From positions 1 to 7,853 of the forward strand of contig DAOUWQ010000046.1 in NCBI GenBank assembly GCA_030667035.1: a stretch of DNA of 7,853 nt, in the 5' to 3' direction. A program made the translations under genes and the position numbers. Source of the stretch: Candidatus Heimdallarchaeota archaeon (GTDB taxonomy: Archaea > Asgardarchaeota > Heimdallarchaeia > JABLTI01). The notes beneath the pieces are model-generated. The model was not told the DNA's origin. It saw only the letters and a list, made by a program, of their open reading frames with translations, and searched no databases. How positions within the stretch are numbered: position 1 is the first letter of the stretch; each line of letters opens with the position of its first letter. Of the stretch, positions 1-6,139 are shown in pieces.

Positions 1-1020
1 ATAAAATTGATAAGAAAGAGTATTGATGCCGGTGTAAATTATATTGACACTGCATATAATTATCATAGTGATGAAAGCGAGCTTGTTGTAGCAAAGGCAT
101 TGAAAGATGGTTATCGGGAGAAAGTTACTCTTGCAACAAAAGCACCAATTTGGAAAGATGAGTACAACAAAGAAGAAAGCTTCGATCAATATCTCGATGA
201 ACAGTTGAAAAAATTAGATGTAGAAACGATTGATATCTACCTTTTCCATGCTTTAAATGCAAAAACATGGAAGAAACTGAATGAAATTAAAGGAATTGAA
301 AGTGCAAAAAAAGCAAAAGAAGCAGGAAGAATAAATCACTTGGCTTTTTCATTCCATGATAAACCAGAGATTCTGAAAGAAATTATTGATTCTGGTGCAT
401 TTGAAGTTATGTTGGTACAGTACAATATTCTTGATACTGTAAATGAAGAAATGATCAAATATGCATCTGAAAAAGGCATAGGCGTTGTTATTATGGGTCC
501 TGTAGGTGGTGGTCGACTTGCTGGTGAACCTCCTGAGGCGCTAGAACAGTACTTATTACCTGGAAAGAAGAATTTTGCTGATTTAGCTCTAAGATATGTT
601 TGGAATAATCCATACGTTGATGTTGCTTTATCAGGTATGGGTTCAGACGAAATGCTAGATGAAAACCTTGCTTGGGCATCGAACAAAAATCATACTTTAA
701 CAGACCCCCAGAAAAAAATGGCTGATGAGTTAGGTATTAAATTCAAAGAATTGACAGATAATCTCTGTACAAACTGTAAATATTGTATGCCTTGCGAACA
801 AGAAGTGAACATACCATTTATTTTTCAGGCGTTGATAAATTTCCAAGTTTATGGACAGGAAGATGTTGCGAAAAGAAGGTATGCAAAAATTGGTAAAGAG
901 AAATTGGCTCCAGGAAAAAATGCAGAAGCTTGCACAGAGTGTGGTGAATGTGAACCTAAGTGTCCACAGAAAATACCTATTATTGATCAACTGAAGAAAG
1001 CACACGAAATTCTGACTTAA
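1..1020 (+). CDS. Aldo/keto reductase with C-terminal 4Fe-4S dicluster domain, 5' partial
   Basis: Cytoplasmic NAD(P)H-linked oxidoreductase of the AKR superfamily, fused to a ferredoxin-like tail; the substrate cannot be read from sequence. The frame is open at the window edge (codon 1 = ATA), and the usual N-terminal segment of roughly 40 residues before the first catalytic Asp is missing, so the TTG at 7 is not a true start. Counting visible codons, the catalytic tetrad is intact: D16 and Y21 (YIDTAYNYH), K47 (LATKAP), H83 (YLFHAL). The TIM barrel runs to about codon 240. Cys 256/259/262/265 (CTNCKYCMPC) and Cys 311/314/317/321 (CTECGECEPKCP) are the paired Fe-S motifs of this AKR subfamily, common in anaerobic archaea and clostridia. 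The iron-sulfur tail suggests electron exchange with ferredoxin-type partners, which is inference. It is convergent with the plsY-like gene across a hairpin terminator. Confidence 0.93.
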   Translation: MKLIRKSIDAGVNYIDTAYNYHSDESELVVAKALKDGYREKVTLATKAPIWKDEYNKEESFDQYLDEQLKKLDVETIDIYLFHALNAKTWKKLNEIKGIESAKKAKEAGRINHLAFSFHDKPEILKEIIDSGAFEVMLVQYNILDTVNEEMIKYASEKGIGVVIMGPVGGGRLAGEPPEALEQYLLPGKKNFADLALRYVWNNPYVDVALSGMGSDEMLDENLAWASNKNHTLTDPQKKMADELGIKFKELTDNLCTNCKYCMPCEQEVNIPFIFQALINFQVYGQEDVAKRRYAKIGKEKLAPGKNAEACTECGECEPKCPQKIPIIDQLKKAHEILT

Positions 1021-1034
1021 CTAATTGTACTAAT

Positions 1035-1084
1035 AAAAAATAAAAAAATAGCAGTTGAGAAACTGCTCTTAATTTTCTTTTTTT
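1035..1084. terminator. Bidirectional hairpin terminator between convergent genes
   Basis: A perfect 7-bp stem AGCAGTT/AACTGCT (1050-1056 and 1061-1067) is closed by a GAGA tetraloop. On the plus strand it is followed by a T-rich run (1073-1084). On the minus strand it is followed by the complement of the A-run at 1035-1048, again T-rich. It sits 30 nt after the reductase stop and 17 nt after the plsY stop, so it can serve both transcripts. The fold and tracts are seen directly; termination is inferred. Confidence 0.7.
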
Positions 1085-1767
1085 CATCTCATCCATTGTG
1101 CAACTTTGATTCCTTTCCAACGTTTTATTTCACCATTTTTTATGCCGATGAAATCAGGAATCATTCGAATAATGATGAGTAATGTGCAGCCCCAACTAAA
1201 AACCATTATTGGCCACGTATTCCAATACGTTCCATCAAGTACAGAAAATTGTCCTACAAGATAGAAAATAGTATATGTTACAGCAACAGATGCAGTCGCC
1301 ATTGTACCTGCTATTCCACTATATCTGATTATAATTAACCAAATAAGTAAGGATACCCACCAAACGAGAATACCCCAGGGATTGATAACAATCATGGCTC
1401 CAGATAATACTGCAAATCCTTTACCACCTTTAAATTTCATCCATGGCATCCAACAATGACCTGCAAATGCTGCGATGCCACATAGTGCAGCTAGTAAATC
1501 CAAATGTGCAGGATCAGTAAATGTTAGAGAACTGAAAAAAATATAACGGACTAGAAATGTTCCAAGAAATCCTTTGGAAATATCTAAAGAAGCAGTTAAT
1601 ATTGCCCAACTATAACCAGCTGTTCGTACCGTATTTCTAGTGCTAACGGAACCAGAACCTTCATCACGAACATCTTTTCCAGTTACTAATTTAACGATAA
1701 TCCAGGCAAATGGTAGCGAACCGAAAAAGAATCCTATAATTGGTGCTAAAATATAAGGATAAATCAT
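1084..1767 (-). CDS. plsY: PlsY-like acyl-phosphate:glycerol-3-phosphate acyltransferase
   Basis: An integral membrane enzyme of the PlsY/YgiH family. Family members transfer an acyl group from acyl-phosphate to sn-glycerol-3-phosphate, giving lysophosphatidate, the first step of bacterial ester phospholipid synthesis. From the ATG at 1767 the protein has 227 residues, close to the usual 200-220. Motif 1 is recognisable at 16-45: GSLPFAWIIVKL, then GSGSVSTRN where bacterial enzymes typically read GSGNxGxTN. D62-ISKG follows. Motif 2 is GHCWMPWMKFKGGKG (about 117-131), the glycine/lysine-rich loop of the active site. Hydrophobic segments lie between these, as expected for about seven helices. 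I chose ATG 1767 because AGGAG precedes it by 11 nt (1779-1783) and a TATA-like box at 1809-1818 predicts transcription from about 1787. A GTG at 1794 would add nine residues. Substituted motif-1 positions leave acceptor specificity open. Confidence 0.88.
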   Translation of the reverse strand: MIYPYILAPIIGFFFGSLPFAWIIVKLVTGKDVRDEGSGSVSTRNTVRTAGYSWAILTASLDISKGFLGTFLVRYIFFSSLTFTDPAHLDLLAALCGIAAFAGHCWMPWMKFKGGKGFAVLSGAMIVINPWGILVWWVSLLIWLIIIRYSGIAGTMATASVAVTYTIFYLVGQFSVLDGTYWNTWPIMVFSWGCTLLIIIRMIPDFIGIKNGEIKRWKGIKVAQWMR

Positions 1768-1778
1768 ATTTGCAAAAT

Positions 1779-1783
1779 CTCCT
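1779..1783 (-). promoter_or_regulatory. Shine-Dalgarno for plsY, deciding the start
   Basis: AGGAG on the minus strand lies 11 nt before the ATG at 1767. It lies inside the reading frame of the longer GTG (1794) version, which has no comparable site close upstream. This favours the ATG. Confidence 0.45.
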
Positions 1784-1808
1784 GTTAGTAGCACATACTA
1801 TTATTCAA

Positions 1809-1818
1809 CTTTAAATAG
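1809..1818 (-). promoter_or_regulatory. TATA-like box for plsY
   Basis: The minus strand reads CTATTTAAAG. Archaeal initiation about 30 nt downstream of the first T would fall near 1787, giving a leader of about 20 nt that contains the AGGAG site and excludes the GTG at 1794. This is a sequence match only. Confidence 0.35.
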
Positions 1819-1902
1819 ATTTTTCACAGACGCTCTGATGGTTATAAAAGCACTTCTTTAACAAAAATTAATTCTTTGGCAAAAACTAAAAAAGCAGAAG
1901 AG

Positions 1903-1909
1903 TATAAAG
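1903..1909 (+). promoter_or_regulatory. TATA box upstream of the 98-aa membrane protein gene
   Basis: TATAAAG begins 35 nt before the ATG at 1938, the same geometry as at 4592 and 7773. A second match, TATAAAAG at 1843-1850, would give a leader of about 65 nt. The nearer box predicts a very short leader that would partly cut off the AGAGAG sequence before the ATG. Confidence 0.4.
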
Positions 1910-1937
1910 AAACTAACAAACCAAAACAGAAGAGAGA

Positions 1938-2234
1938 ATGATTAACTTGGTATCATGGAAAGAAGAATTCAAACAAGCAGGTTTAGAGTTGGGATACGAT
2001 TTATTATTAGTTGCACTGATCATTTGCTGGATAGCTGCTATAGTAACTGCAATTCTAGAAGTTTCTCTTTGGATTGTCTTTGGACTTTTCTTTATTGGAT
2101 GTGTTTTCTTATTTTCAATGTTTACTGTCTCACGAAATTCGGATGAAGCAGAGAAGAAAGCCCTTGCCTTGGAAAGTGCTGAAGAAGTAACAGAAGAAGA
2201 TGAAAAAGATAAAAAAAGTTCTTTTTCAGAATGA
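1938..2234 (+). CDS. Small two-helix membrane protein, function unknown
   Basis: Hypothetical 98-residue protein. A short soluble N-terminus (1-20) precedes two closely spaced hydrophobic segments, about 21-43 (LLLVALIICWIAAIVTAILEV) and 46-65 (LWIVFGLFFIGCVFLFSMF), that would form a helical hairpin. A charged, Glu/Lys-rich tail (67-98) follows. By the positive-inside rule both ends are probably cytoplasmic, though the tail is mixed in charge. The ATG is preceded by AGAGAG (1931-1936), a weak Shine-Dalgarno, and by a TATA box 35 nt upstream. The gene diverges from plsY and ends in its own hairpin terminator, so it is probably monocistronic. I do not recognise a family. Confidence 0.72.
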   Translation: MINLVSWKEEFKQAGLELGYDLLLVALIICWIAAIVTAILEVSLWIVFGLFFIGCVFLFSMFTVSRNSDEAEKKALALESAEEVTEEDEKDKKSSFSE

Positions 2235-2239
2235 TTATT

Positions 2240-2275
2240 TTAGTAGGAGCTACTAATAACCTATTTTTCTTCTTT
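2240..2275 (+). terminator. Hairpin plus T-tract terminator
   Basis: A perfect 7-bp stem TTAGTAG/CTACTAA (2240-2246 and 2250-2256) has a GAG loop. It starts six bases after the TGA of the membrane-protein gene, and the pyrimidine run TTTTTCTTCTTT (2264-2275) follows. The rest of the spacer up to 2432 shows no clear promoter or ORF. Confidence 0.6.
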
Positions 2276-2432
2276 GATATCCTATAACACAATACTTTTT
2301 TGTCTAAAATTTAGAATTACTCTATCAGCTAATTTGTTGGTAAAAGTTTAATTGTACTTGATTTAGTGAATTAGCTTCATTTACACAATGAAAGAGCAAA
2401 ATAATTTGAAGTAAAACAATTGAAATCCATTT

Positions 2433-2438
2433 GGAGAG
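2433..2438 (+). promoter_or_regulatory. Shine-Dalgarno of the 549-aa gene
   Basis: GGAGAG lies six bases before the ATG at 2445, one of the clearest ribosome binding sites in the window. It implies a leadered mRNA, unlike genes with a TATA box 34-35 nt from their ATG. I see no strong TATA box at a matching distance; TTTAAT near 2347 is only a weak candidate. Confidence 0.55.
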
Positions 2439-2444
2439 AAAAAA

Positions 2445-4094
2445 ATGCCGGAAGTAGGTCTTGGAGAATTTGATGATCAAGAAGTATTAAAGAAAACACT
2501 TGAGGCATTTGAGAAAAATAAAAAGGGAATTCAAGATCACATTATTGAAAGAACCGCAGTTGTTCCTGATGTAACTTTGGCAGAAATAGTGAAGGAATTC
2601 AATATCTCTACAGAACTCGCAAAAGCAATTTTTGTGCTAGAATTTGAGTATCAAATACCAAGAAAACTTTCAGCTGATTGTTACAAAGCTGAAATGAAAA
2701 GACTTACTGATGCTCAATATGAGTTGCCGGATATTTATTCTTTTAGAGTTAGATATTCAATGGAAGAAGGGTTTTGGATTAAATATTTAGTGGTAGACCT
2801 TCCGAAAAAGATAGAACAAAAAATGGTTAAACTGAAACATATTTATTGCTCTCTATTCGGAGACCTCGCTGGGGATAAAGAGGACGCAGCTGTATACATT
2901 ATTGAAAGAGCTTTTATCTGCAGTGAGATAATTAGACCCGTTATTCATTCTTGGATGAAAGATCATCCTCGTGCAACGTATTCTGATTGTGTGAAAACCT
3001 TCTTGTGCAAAATCCAAAGAAAAGCAAGCGAAAAAAGTTTGACATTAGTTGAAGATATCGGCAATAGATTTCGTTTCCAGATGGAATCACTTAGAAGTAT
3101 CCTTACTGAAATTCGCCCTCAAGGATGGATAATGAATGCAAAAGAAGAATATAATAAACTTTCAGAGAAATTAATGCAATACGAAAAGGAAAGTTATCTT
3201 GATTGGCGATTAGCAGCAGAAATTATTTTAGAAACAATGCTATTGAGAAATTTTGATGATAAAGCTATGGAAAAATCAGATTTTGTAGTAAAAGAAATGC
3301 CAAAACAAAAAGAAAACATTGTAACTCAAATGATAACTACAAAAAAGGAAAAATATATCACAGATGATATTTCAGCAATCCTTACAAAACTAGTCGAATT
3401 ACCAGATAAAGATCAGAAACCACTAATAAAAGAAATGATACAAGAAAATTATGACCATGCAACAGTCAAAAACCGAGAAAAGCCTGCTATTTTTTCAAAG
3501 ATTTTTCTAGAAAGAATTATGACAGATCTTTCGATTAGACCTAACGAAATAACTAAGATAACGAAGAAATTTGATGTACAACTTATGTTTCGCTTGTCTC
3601 CCGCAGGAGGTAAAGAATTCCCTCACTTAGGAATAGATGATAAAATAACTGGATTACTCGAAGAATTTGTTGTGGACATTCTAAAAAGACAAAACGAACT
3701 AAAAATAATTTCTACAGACGCAACGTCGAAAGAGAATGCTGAACTTTCTCTTGGAAAGAGCGAAAAGCGTTCAGAAGAAATACACCCAATAAAGAAAAAA
3801 ACAATGATTAGTAAAATAAAAGAATCAAGTGAAAAGGAATTATGGTTATTTATTAGAGATGAATACTTGAAAGAATTATTCGATAGTGAGAAGGAACTGG
3901 TAGCTGGAGCTAGAATTCTGAAAAAATACTCACTTGAACTGGGATTATTAATGACCGAGGGAGAAGCAACATCATATCTAACCTCTGAACTCGAAAAGAA
4001 AGGCTTCTCTATTGATAATTCAAGTACAGAAGATATTGATTCAAATGTTTGTAAAATCATTTTCAAACAACTGAAAGAATTGAGAAAATATTAA
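2445..4094 (+). CDS. Large helical hypothetical protein, function unknown
   Basis: A 549-residue soluble protein with no signal peptide or membrane segment that I can see. I do not recognise its family. Composition is Lys/Glu-rich and reads as mostly alpha-helical. Residues about 43-65 (VTLAEIVKEFNISTELAKAI) resemble a helix-turn-helix. There is a charged, low-complexity stretch around 430-460, possibly a linker between a long N-terminal part and a C-terminal helical part of about 90 residues. Cysteines are scattered and form no metal motif, and no Walker or catalytic signature stands out. The start is fixed by the GGAGAG Shine-Dalgarno. The gene stands alone: a terminator precedes it and an oligo-T run follows its stop. 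Being real is near certain from length and composition; a nucleic-acid-binding or scaffold role would be a guess. Confidence 0.85.
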   Translation: MPEVGLGEFDDQEVLKKTLEAFEKNKKGIQDHIIERTAVVPDVTLAEIVKEFNISTELAKAIFVLEFEYQIPRKLSADCYKAEMKRLTDAQYELPDIYSFRVRYSMEEGFWIKYLVVDLPKKIEQKMVKLKHIYCSLFGDLAGDKEDAAVYIIERAFICSEIIRPVIHSWMKDHPRATYSDCVKTFLCKIQRKASEKSLTLVEDIGNRFRFQMESLRSILTEIRPQGWIMNAKEEYNKLSEKLMQYEKESYLDWRLAAEIILETMLLRNFDDKAMEKSDFVVKEMPKQKENIVTQMITTKKEKYITDDISAILTKLVELPDKDQKPLIKEMIQENYDHATVKNREKPAIFSKIFLERIMTDLSIRPNEITKITKKFDVQLMFRLSPAGGKEFPHLGIDDKITGLLEEFVVDILKRQNELKIISTDATSKENAELSLGKSEKRSEEIHPIKKKTMISKIKESSEKELWLFIRDEYLKELFDSEKELVAGARILKKYSLELGLLMTEGEATSYLTSELEKKGFSIDNSSTEDIDSNVCKIIFKQLKELRKY

Positions 4095-4123
4095 GGATAA
4101 CTGTCTTTTTTTTTATCTATCCT
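4094..4123 (+). terminator. Oligo-T terminator region after the 549-aa gene
   Basis: The run CTTTTTTTTT (4104-4114) lies ten bases past the stop. It is flanked by AGGATA (4094-4099) and TATCCT (4118-4123), a 6-bp inverted repeat that holds the T-run in its loop. Archaeal RNA polymerase can stop on oligo-T alone. The 3' end of the minus-strand 45-aa ORF overlaps this element. Confidence 0.45.
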
Positions 4124-4250
4124 CAAAAATTGAGAAGGACCTGCTTGAGACATTTTGATTGGTATTATCTGAAGAATTATCACCAATAACATCCTTCTTA
4201 CGATAACTACGGCTCAAATTTTCCGCCCAATAATCTAGTTCAATTGGCAT
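4113..4250 (-). CDS. Candidate small protein, 45 aa
   Basis: An uninterrupted 46-codon minus-strand frame fills the left half of a gap that otherwise lacks a gene. The product begins MPIELDYWAENLSRSYRKKD and ends RSFSIFEDR. It is hydrophilic, with a mixed-charge N-terminal half and a Ser/Asn-rich second half, and has no membrane segment. Two signals support translation: GAGAAGGT about ten bases before the ATG, and a TATA box (4303-4312) that predicts a leader of about 30 nt. The frame stays open upstream to 4304 but has no other ATG. It is convergent with the 549-aa gene. Family unknown. A chance ORF of this size is possible, but the combination of signals makes a real gene plausible. Confidence 0.45.
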   Translation of the reverse strand: MPIELDYWAENLSRSYRKKDVIGDNSSDNTNQNVSSRSFSIFEDR

Positions 4251-4302
4251 TTTATTTCTTACCTTCTCAAGATTAGTATATTGTGTTAAACAATCCCAAT
4301 TA

Positions 4303-4312
4303 TTTTATAAAA
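4303..4312 (-). promoter_or_regulatory. TATA box for the 45-aa minus-strand ORF
   Basis: TTTTATAAAA is symmetric, so it reads the same on both strands. On the minus strand transcription would begin near 4281, leaving about 30 nt with a Shine-Dalgarno before the ATG at 4250. On the plus strand it could instead serve the 31-aa ORF at 4367, with a leader of about 34 nt. Confidence 0.4.
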
Positions 4313-4366
4313 ACAACCGCATTATCGAGATACTTACCTCAATATTAGCTTCTAAAGGAATTCATT

Positions 4367-4462
4367 ATGAAATCGAGAAGAATAAAAGACCTTTTATACC
4401 GACAAAAACACCGATGGTTTTTCCCACAAAACATAAAAAGAATCAATAAAAAGTACAATTAG
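4367..4462 (+). CDS. Possible 31-aa basic peptide
   Basis: A short plus-strand ORF beginning MKSRRIKDLLYRQKHRWFF, rich in Lys and Arg. AAAGGA (4354-4359) lies seven bases before the ATG, a good Shine-Dalgarno position. A 5-bp hairpin GTAGT/ACTAC (4466-4478) follows the stop directly. No family is recognised. The surrounding A-rich sequence produces Lys/Arg-rich frames easily, so this may be chance. From 4479 to the TATA box at 4592 I see nothing further. Confidence 0.2.
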   Translation: MKSRRIKDLLYRQKHRWFFPQNIKRINKKYN

Positions 4463-4591
4463 AAAGTAGTTAGACTACAAATCCAGAAAAATCAGTAATT
4501 TGTTTGACCAGATTGAAGGTGGTTAGAACAATAAACTCTACTAGACAAGCGAGTACTTTGTATTGAAAGATTTTGAAGGAAAAGAATGCAG

Positions 4592-4599
4592 TATAAATA
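4592..4599 (+). promoter_or_regulatory. TATA box of the 411-aa gene
   Basis: TATAAATA starts 34 nt before the ATG at 4626, preceded by a purine-rich stretch (AAAAGAATGCAG) where a BRE would sit. Initiation about 30 nt downstream leaves only a few bases of leader, so the mRNA is probably leaderless or nearly so. No Shine-Dalgarno is present. Confidence 0.6.
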
Positions 4600-4625
4600 A
4601 TTGATAATAGGTTGACGAAAGAACA

Positions 4626-5861
4626 ATGCCGATGAAAGAAGATTTCATAAAAGAATTAGAAATTTCTACATTCTCAAAACCAATTCTAAAAGAAATGGGG
4701 ATAAAAGCAATCTTCTTAGTCACCTTTGATATTATTCTAGGACCAATAACCTATATCAATAAATTAACACCAGAAAAAAGCGAGTACCTAGAATTCTTGG
4801 AGAATCTAGCGCACCTGGGAGAATTTTACACCGGAATATCACACGCGCAAATAGATAAAGTAACAACAAGAACAGGGGAAGAGATGATAGTTGGACGAGC
4901 AACAAGAAAAGTAAATGAAACAGAACTAATTGATATCGCAGTTGCTTTAGTAGAAACAACAGAATATCAAAATGAAATAGTCAAAATGCTAAAATTCGTT
5001 GTGAGAACGTCATATGGCAACCCAAAGAACTTTTGTGACCTATTAGATAGAGTACTGTTAGAATATCAGGACCTGGGAAAGAAAAAAACAGAGGCAGGAA
5101 AATTCGCTGTATTCAAAGATGCTTCAAAGGAAAAAGTAGCGAATCTAGCAAAATTATATCACAATTGGAAAGGAGTACTATTCATAGATTTTGAAGGAGA
5201 TAATATAAACAGCTCTTTTATGCCCGATTGGATTGAAGCGAGTAAAATAAACTCGCAAGAAATAGCTCAAAAAACAAGAAATATGTACGCAGAAGGAGTT
5301 ATCATCCCAAGATCAAAACAAATATTCTCGATGGTAAGTATAAAGGGAAAACAAGTAATAGCTGTTTCAACAAATAACTCAAGATATGTAACAATAATAT
5401 TTCCAACAGCTGATGGTATGACAAAAATATCTACAATAGCAGAAAATATGGATATTATTAACGAGGCACTGAGTGAAGTGGGAATGCAGTTCAGCTCGGA
5501 AGCAATGAAGAACGCTCTCGAGATGATCGATAAAAGAATACTGGAAAATGATATCAGCGCGTTAATGAAAGAGGTAATTGTAGTAATGCTGAGAGCAGCA
5601 GAACTGATGCCAAAGAAAAAGATAAAACAAGAAGAATTTGAGGCATTTCAGGGGGAAATACAAAAGAAATATTTCAAAGGAATGAATAAAGCATTTGAAG
5701 AATTTGAGGGCACAAAAACAATCCTAGAAATATCTCGAACAGTGAATGTTAGTTTAGACAAAATGGCTGATTTTGTAGTGTTTTGTATGACAAGGGGAAT
5801 TTTGCAGGTCTTTACTAAAAATGGACGAACAAGAAAAACAGACGGAAAAGTTGTTGTCTAG
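4626..5861 (+). CDS. Hypothetical protein with longin-like and roadblock-like regions
   Basis: A 411-residue soluble protein; the exact family is not recognised. Residues 26-130 start with a hydrophobic strand leading into a Gly-Pro turn (KAIFLVTFDIILGPITY), then alternate helix and strand and end in a long amphipathic helix, an order that recalls longin-like domains. Residues about 172-290 open with a helix, then GVLFIDFEGDNINSS, a helix, paired strands (FSMVSIKGKQVIAVSTN, RYVTIIFPT) and a helix, an order like roadblock/LC7 (MglB) domains. Residues about 362-400 (ILEISRTVNVSLDKMADFVV) could be a winged-helix. Such folds bind or regulate small GTPases and are expanded in Asgard archaea; applying that here is inference. 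ATG 4626 fits the TATA box 34 nt upstream; ATG 4632 is an alternative. No GTPase gene is adjacent. Confidence 0.82.
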   Translation: MPMKEDFIKELEISTFSKPILKEMGIKAIFLVTFDIILGPITYINKLTPEKSEYLEFLENLAHLGEFYTGISHAQIDKVTTRTGEEMIVGRATRKVNETELIDIAVALVETTEYQNEIVKMLKFVVRTSYGNPKNFCDLLDRVLLEYQDLGKKKTEAGKFAVFKDASKEKVANLAKLYHNWKGVLFIDFEGDNINSSFMPDWIEASKINSQEIAQKTRNMYAEGVIIPRSKQIFSMVSIKGKQVIAVSTNNSRYVTIIFPTADGMTKISTIAENMDIINEALSEVGMQFSSEAMKNALEMIDKRILENDISALMKEVIVVMLRAAELMPKKKIKQEEFEAFQGEIQKKYFKGMNKAFEEFEGTKTILEISRTVNVSLDKMADFVVFCMTRGILQVFTKNGRTRKTDGKVVV

Positions 5862-5890
5862 GTTAGTTCGAACAAGAAAGACAATTATTC

Positions 5891-5900
5891 TATATAAAAA
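5891..5900 (+). promoter_or_regulatory. Strong TATA box in the spacer before the inverted repeat
   Basis: TATATAAAAA lies 30 nt after the 411-aa stop. Initiation would fall near 5921, just before the inverted repeat at 5928. It may drive the downstream operon with a long structured leader, or a small RNA. The T-run at 5904-5911, upstream of that start, could end the 411-aa transcript. Confidence 0.4.
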
Positions 5901-5927
5901 GAACTTTTTTTGAAAGAAAAAACTCAG

Positions 5928-5992
5928 AAATAGTAGTAAGTTATTAAAAACCATTTTCTAATATAATAATTGGAAATGGAGTACTACTATTT
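5928..5992. repeat. Nested inverted repeat
   Basis: An outer perfect 11-bp repeat AAATAGTAGTA (5928-5938) / TACTACTATTT (5982-5992) encloses an inner 6-bp pair CCATTT (5951-5956) / AAATGG (5974-5979). The inner loop is AT-rich. As RNA it would form a long interrupted hairpin; as DNA it could be a paired protein-binding site. No T-tract follows, so it does not look like a simple terminator. Confidence 0.6.
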
Positions 5993-6009
5993 GGTATATG
6001 GGAGAAATA

Positions 6010-6069
6010 ATGTTTGTAATAGTGACTTCTTTTTCTAGAAATGAAGAGTATTTGATGAGCTGGGTGTAA
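6010..6069 (+). CDS. Possible 19-aa leader or micro-ORF
   Basis: ATG 6010 opens a 20-codon frame reading MFVIVTSFSRNEEYLMSWV. GGGAG (6000-6004) lies five bases before the ATG, a strong Shine-Dalgarno. An in-frame ATG at 5998 would overlap that site. The ORF lies between the inverted repeat and the six-helix membrane protein gene, where a regulatory leader peptide could sit. Its TAA is four bases before a TTG (6074) that opens the longer version of that gene. It may be chance. Confidence 0.2.
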   Translation: MFVIVTSFSRNEEYLMSWV

Positions 6070-6139
6070 ATAATTGCTCGCTCCAAACTACTCAAAAAAA
6101 GTTGGAAATAAGTATAACCGGTTTATAGAAGGGAAGAAA

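Noticed and set aside
7..9. TTG at 7 as the true start of the aldo/keto reductase
   Set aside because: The frame is open upstream and the family's N-terminal strand and helix before the first catalytic Asp would be missing. The gene is truncated by the window edge.
336..686. 116-aa minus-strand ORF
   Set aside because: It lies antisense inside the reductase gene, is Ser-rich and low in coding character, and matches nothing recognisable. Shadow ORF.
3623..4066. 147-aa minus-strand ORF
   Set aside because: It is antisense to the 549-aa gene, with Ser/Phe-rich composition produced by reading Glu/Lys codons backwards.
5860..5890. GTTCGAAC near 5867 as a tRNA T-arm
   Set aside because: No flanking 5-bp T-stem, acceptor stem or D-arm can be built around it.
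6050..6060. Box C-like TGATGA at 6052, and another at 7750, as C/D box guide RNAs
   Set aside because: No CTGA box D at a suitable distance in either case.
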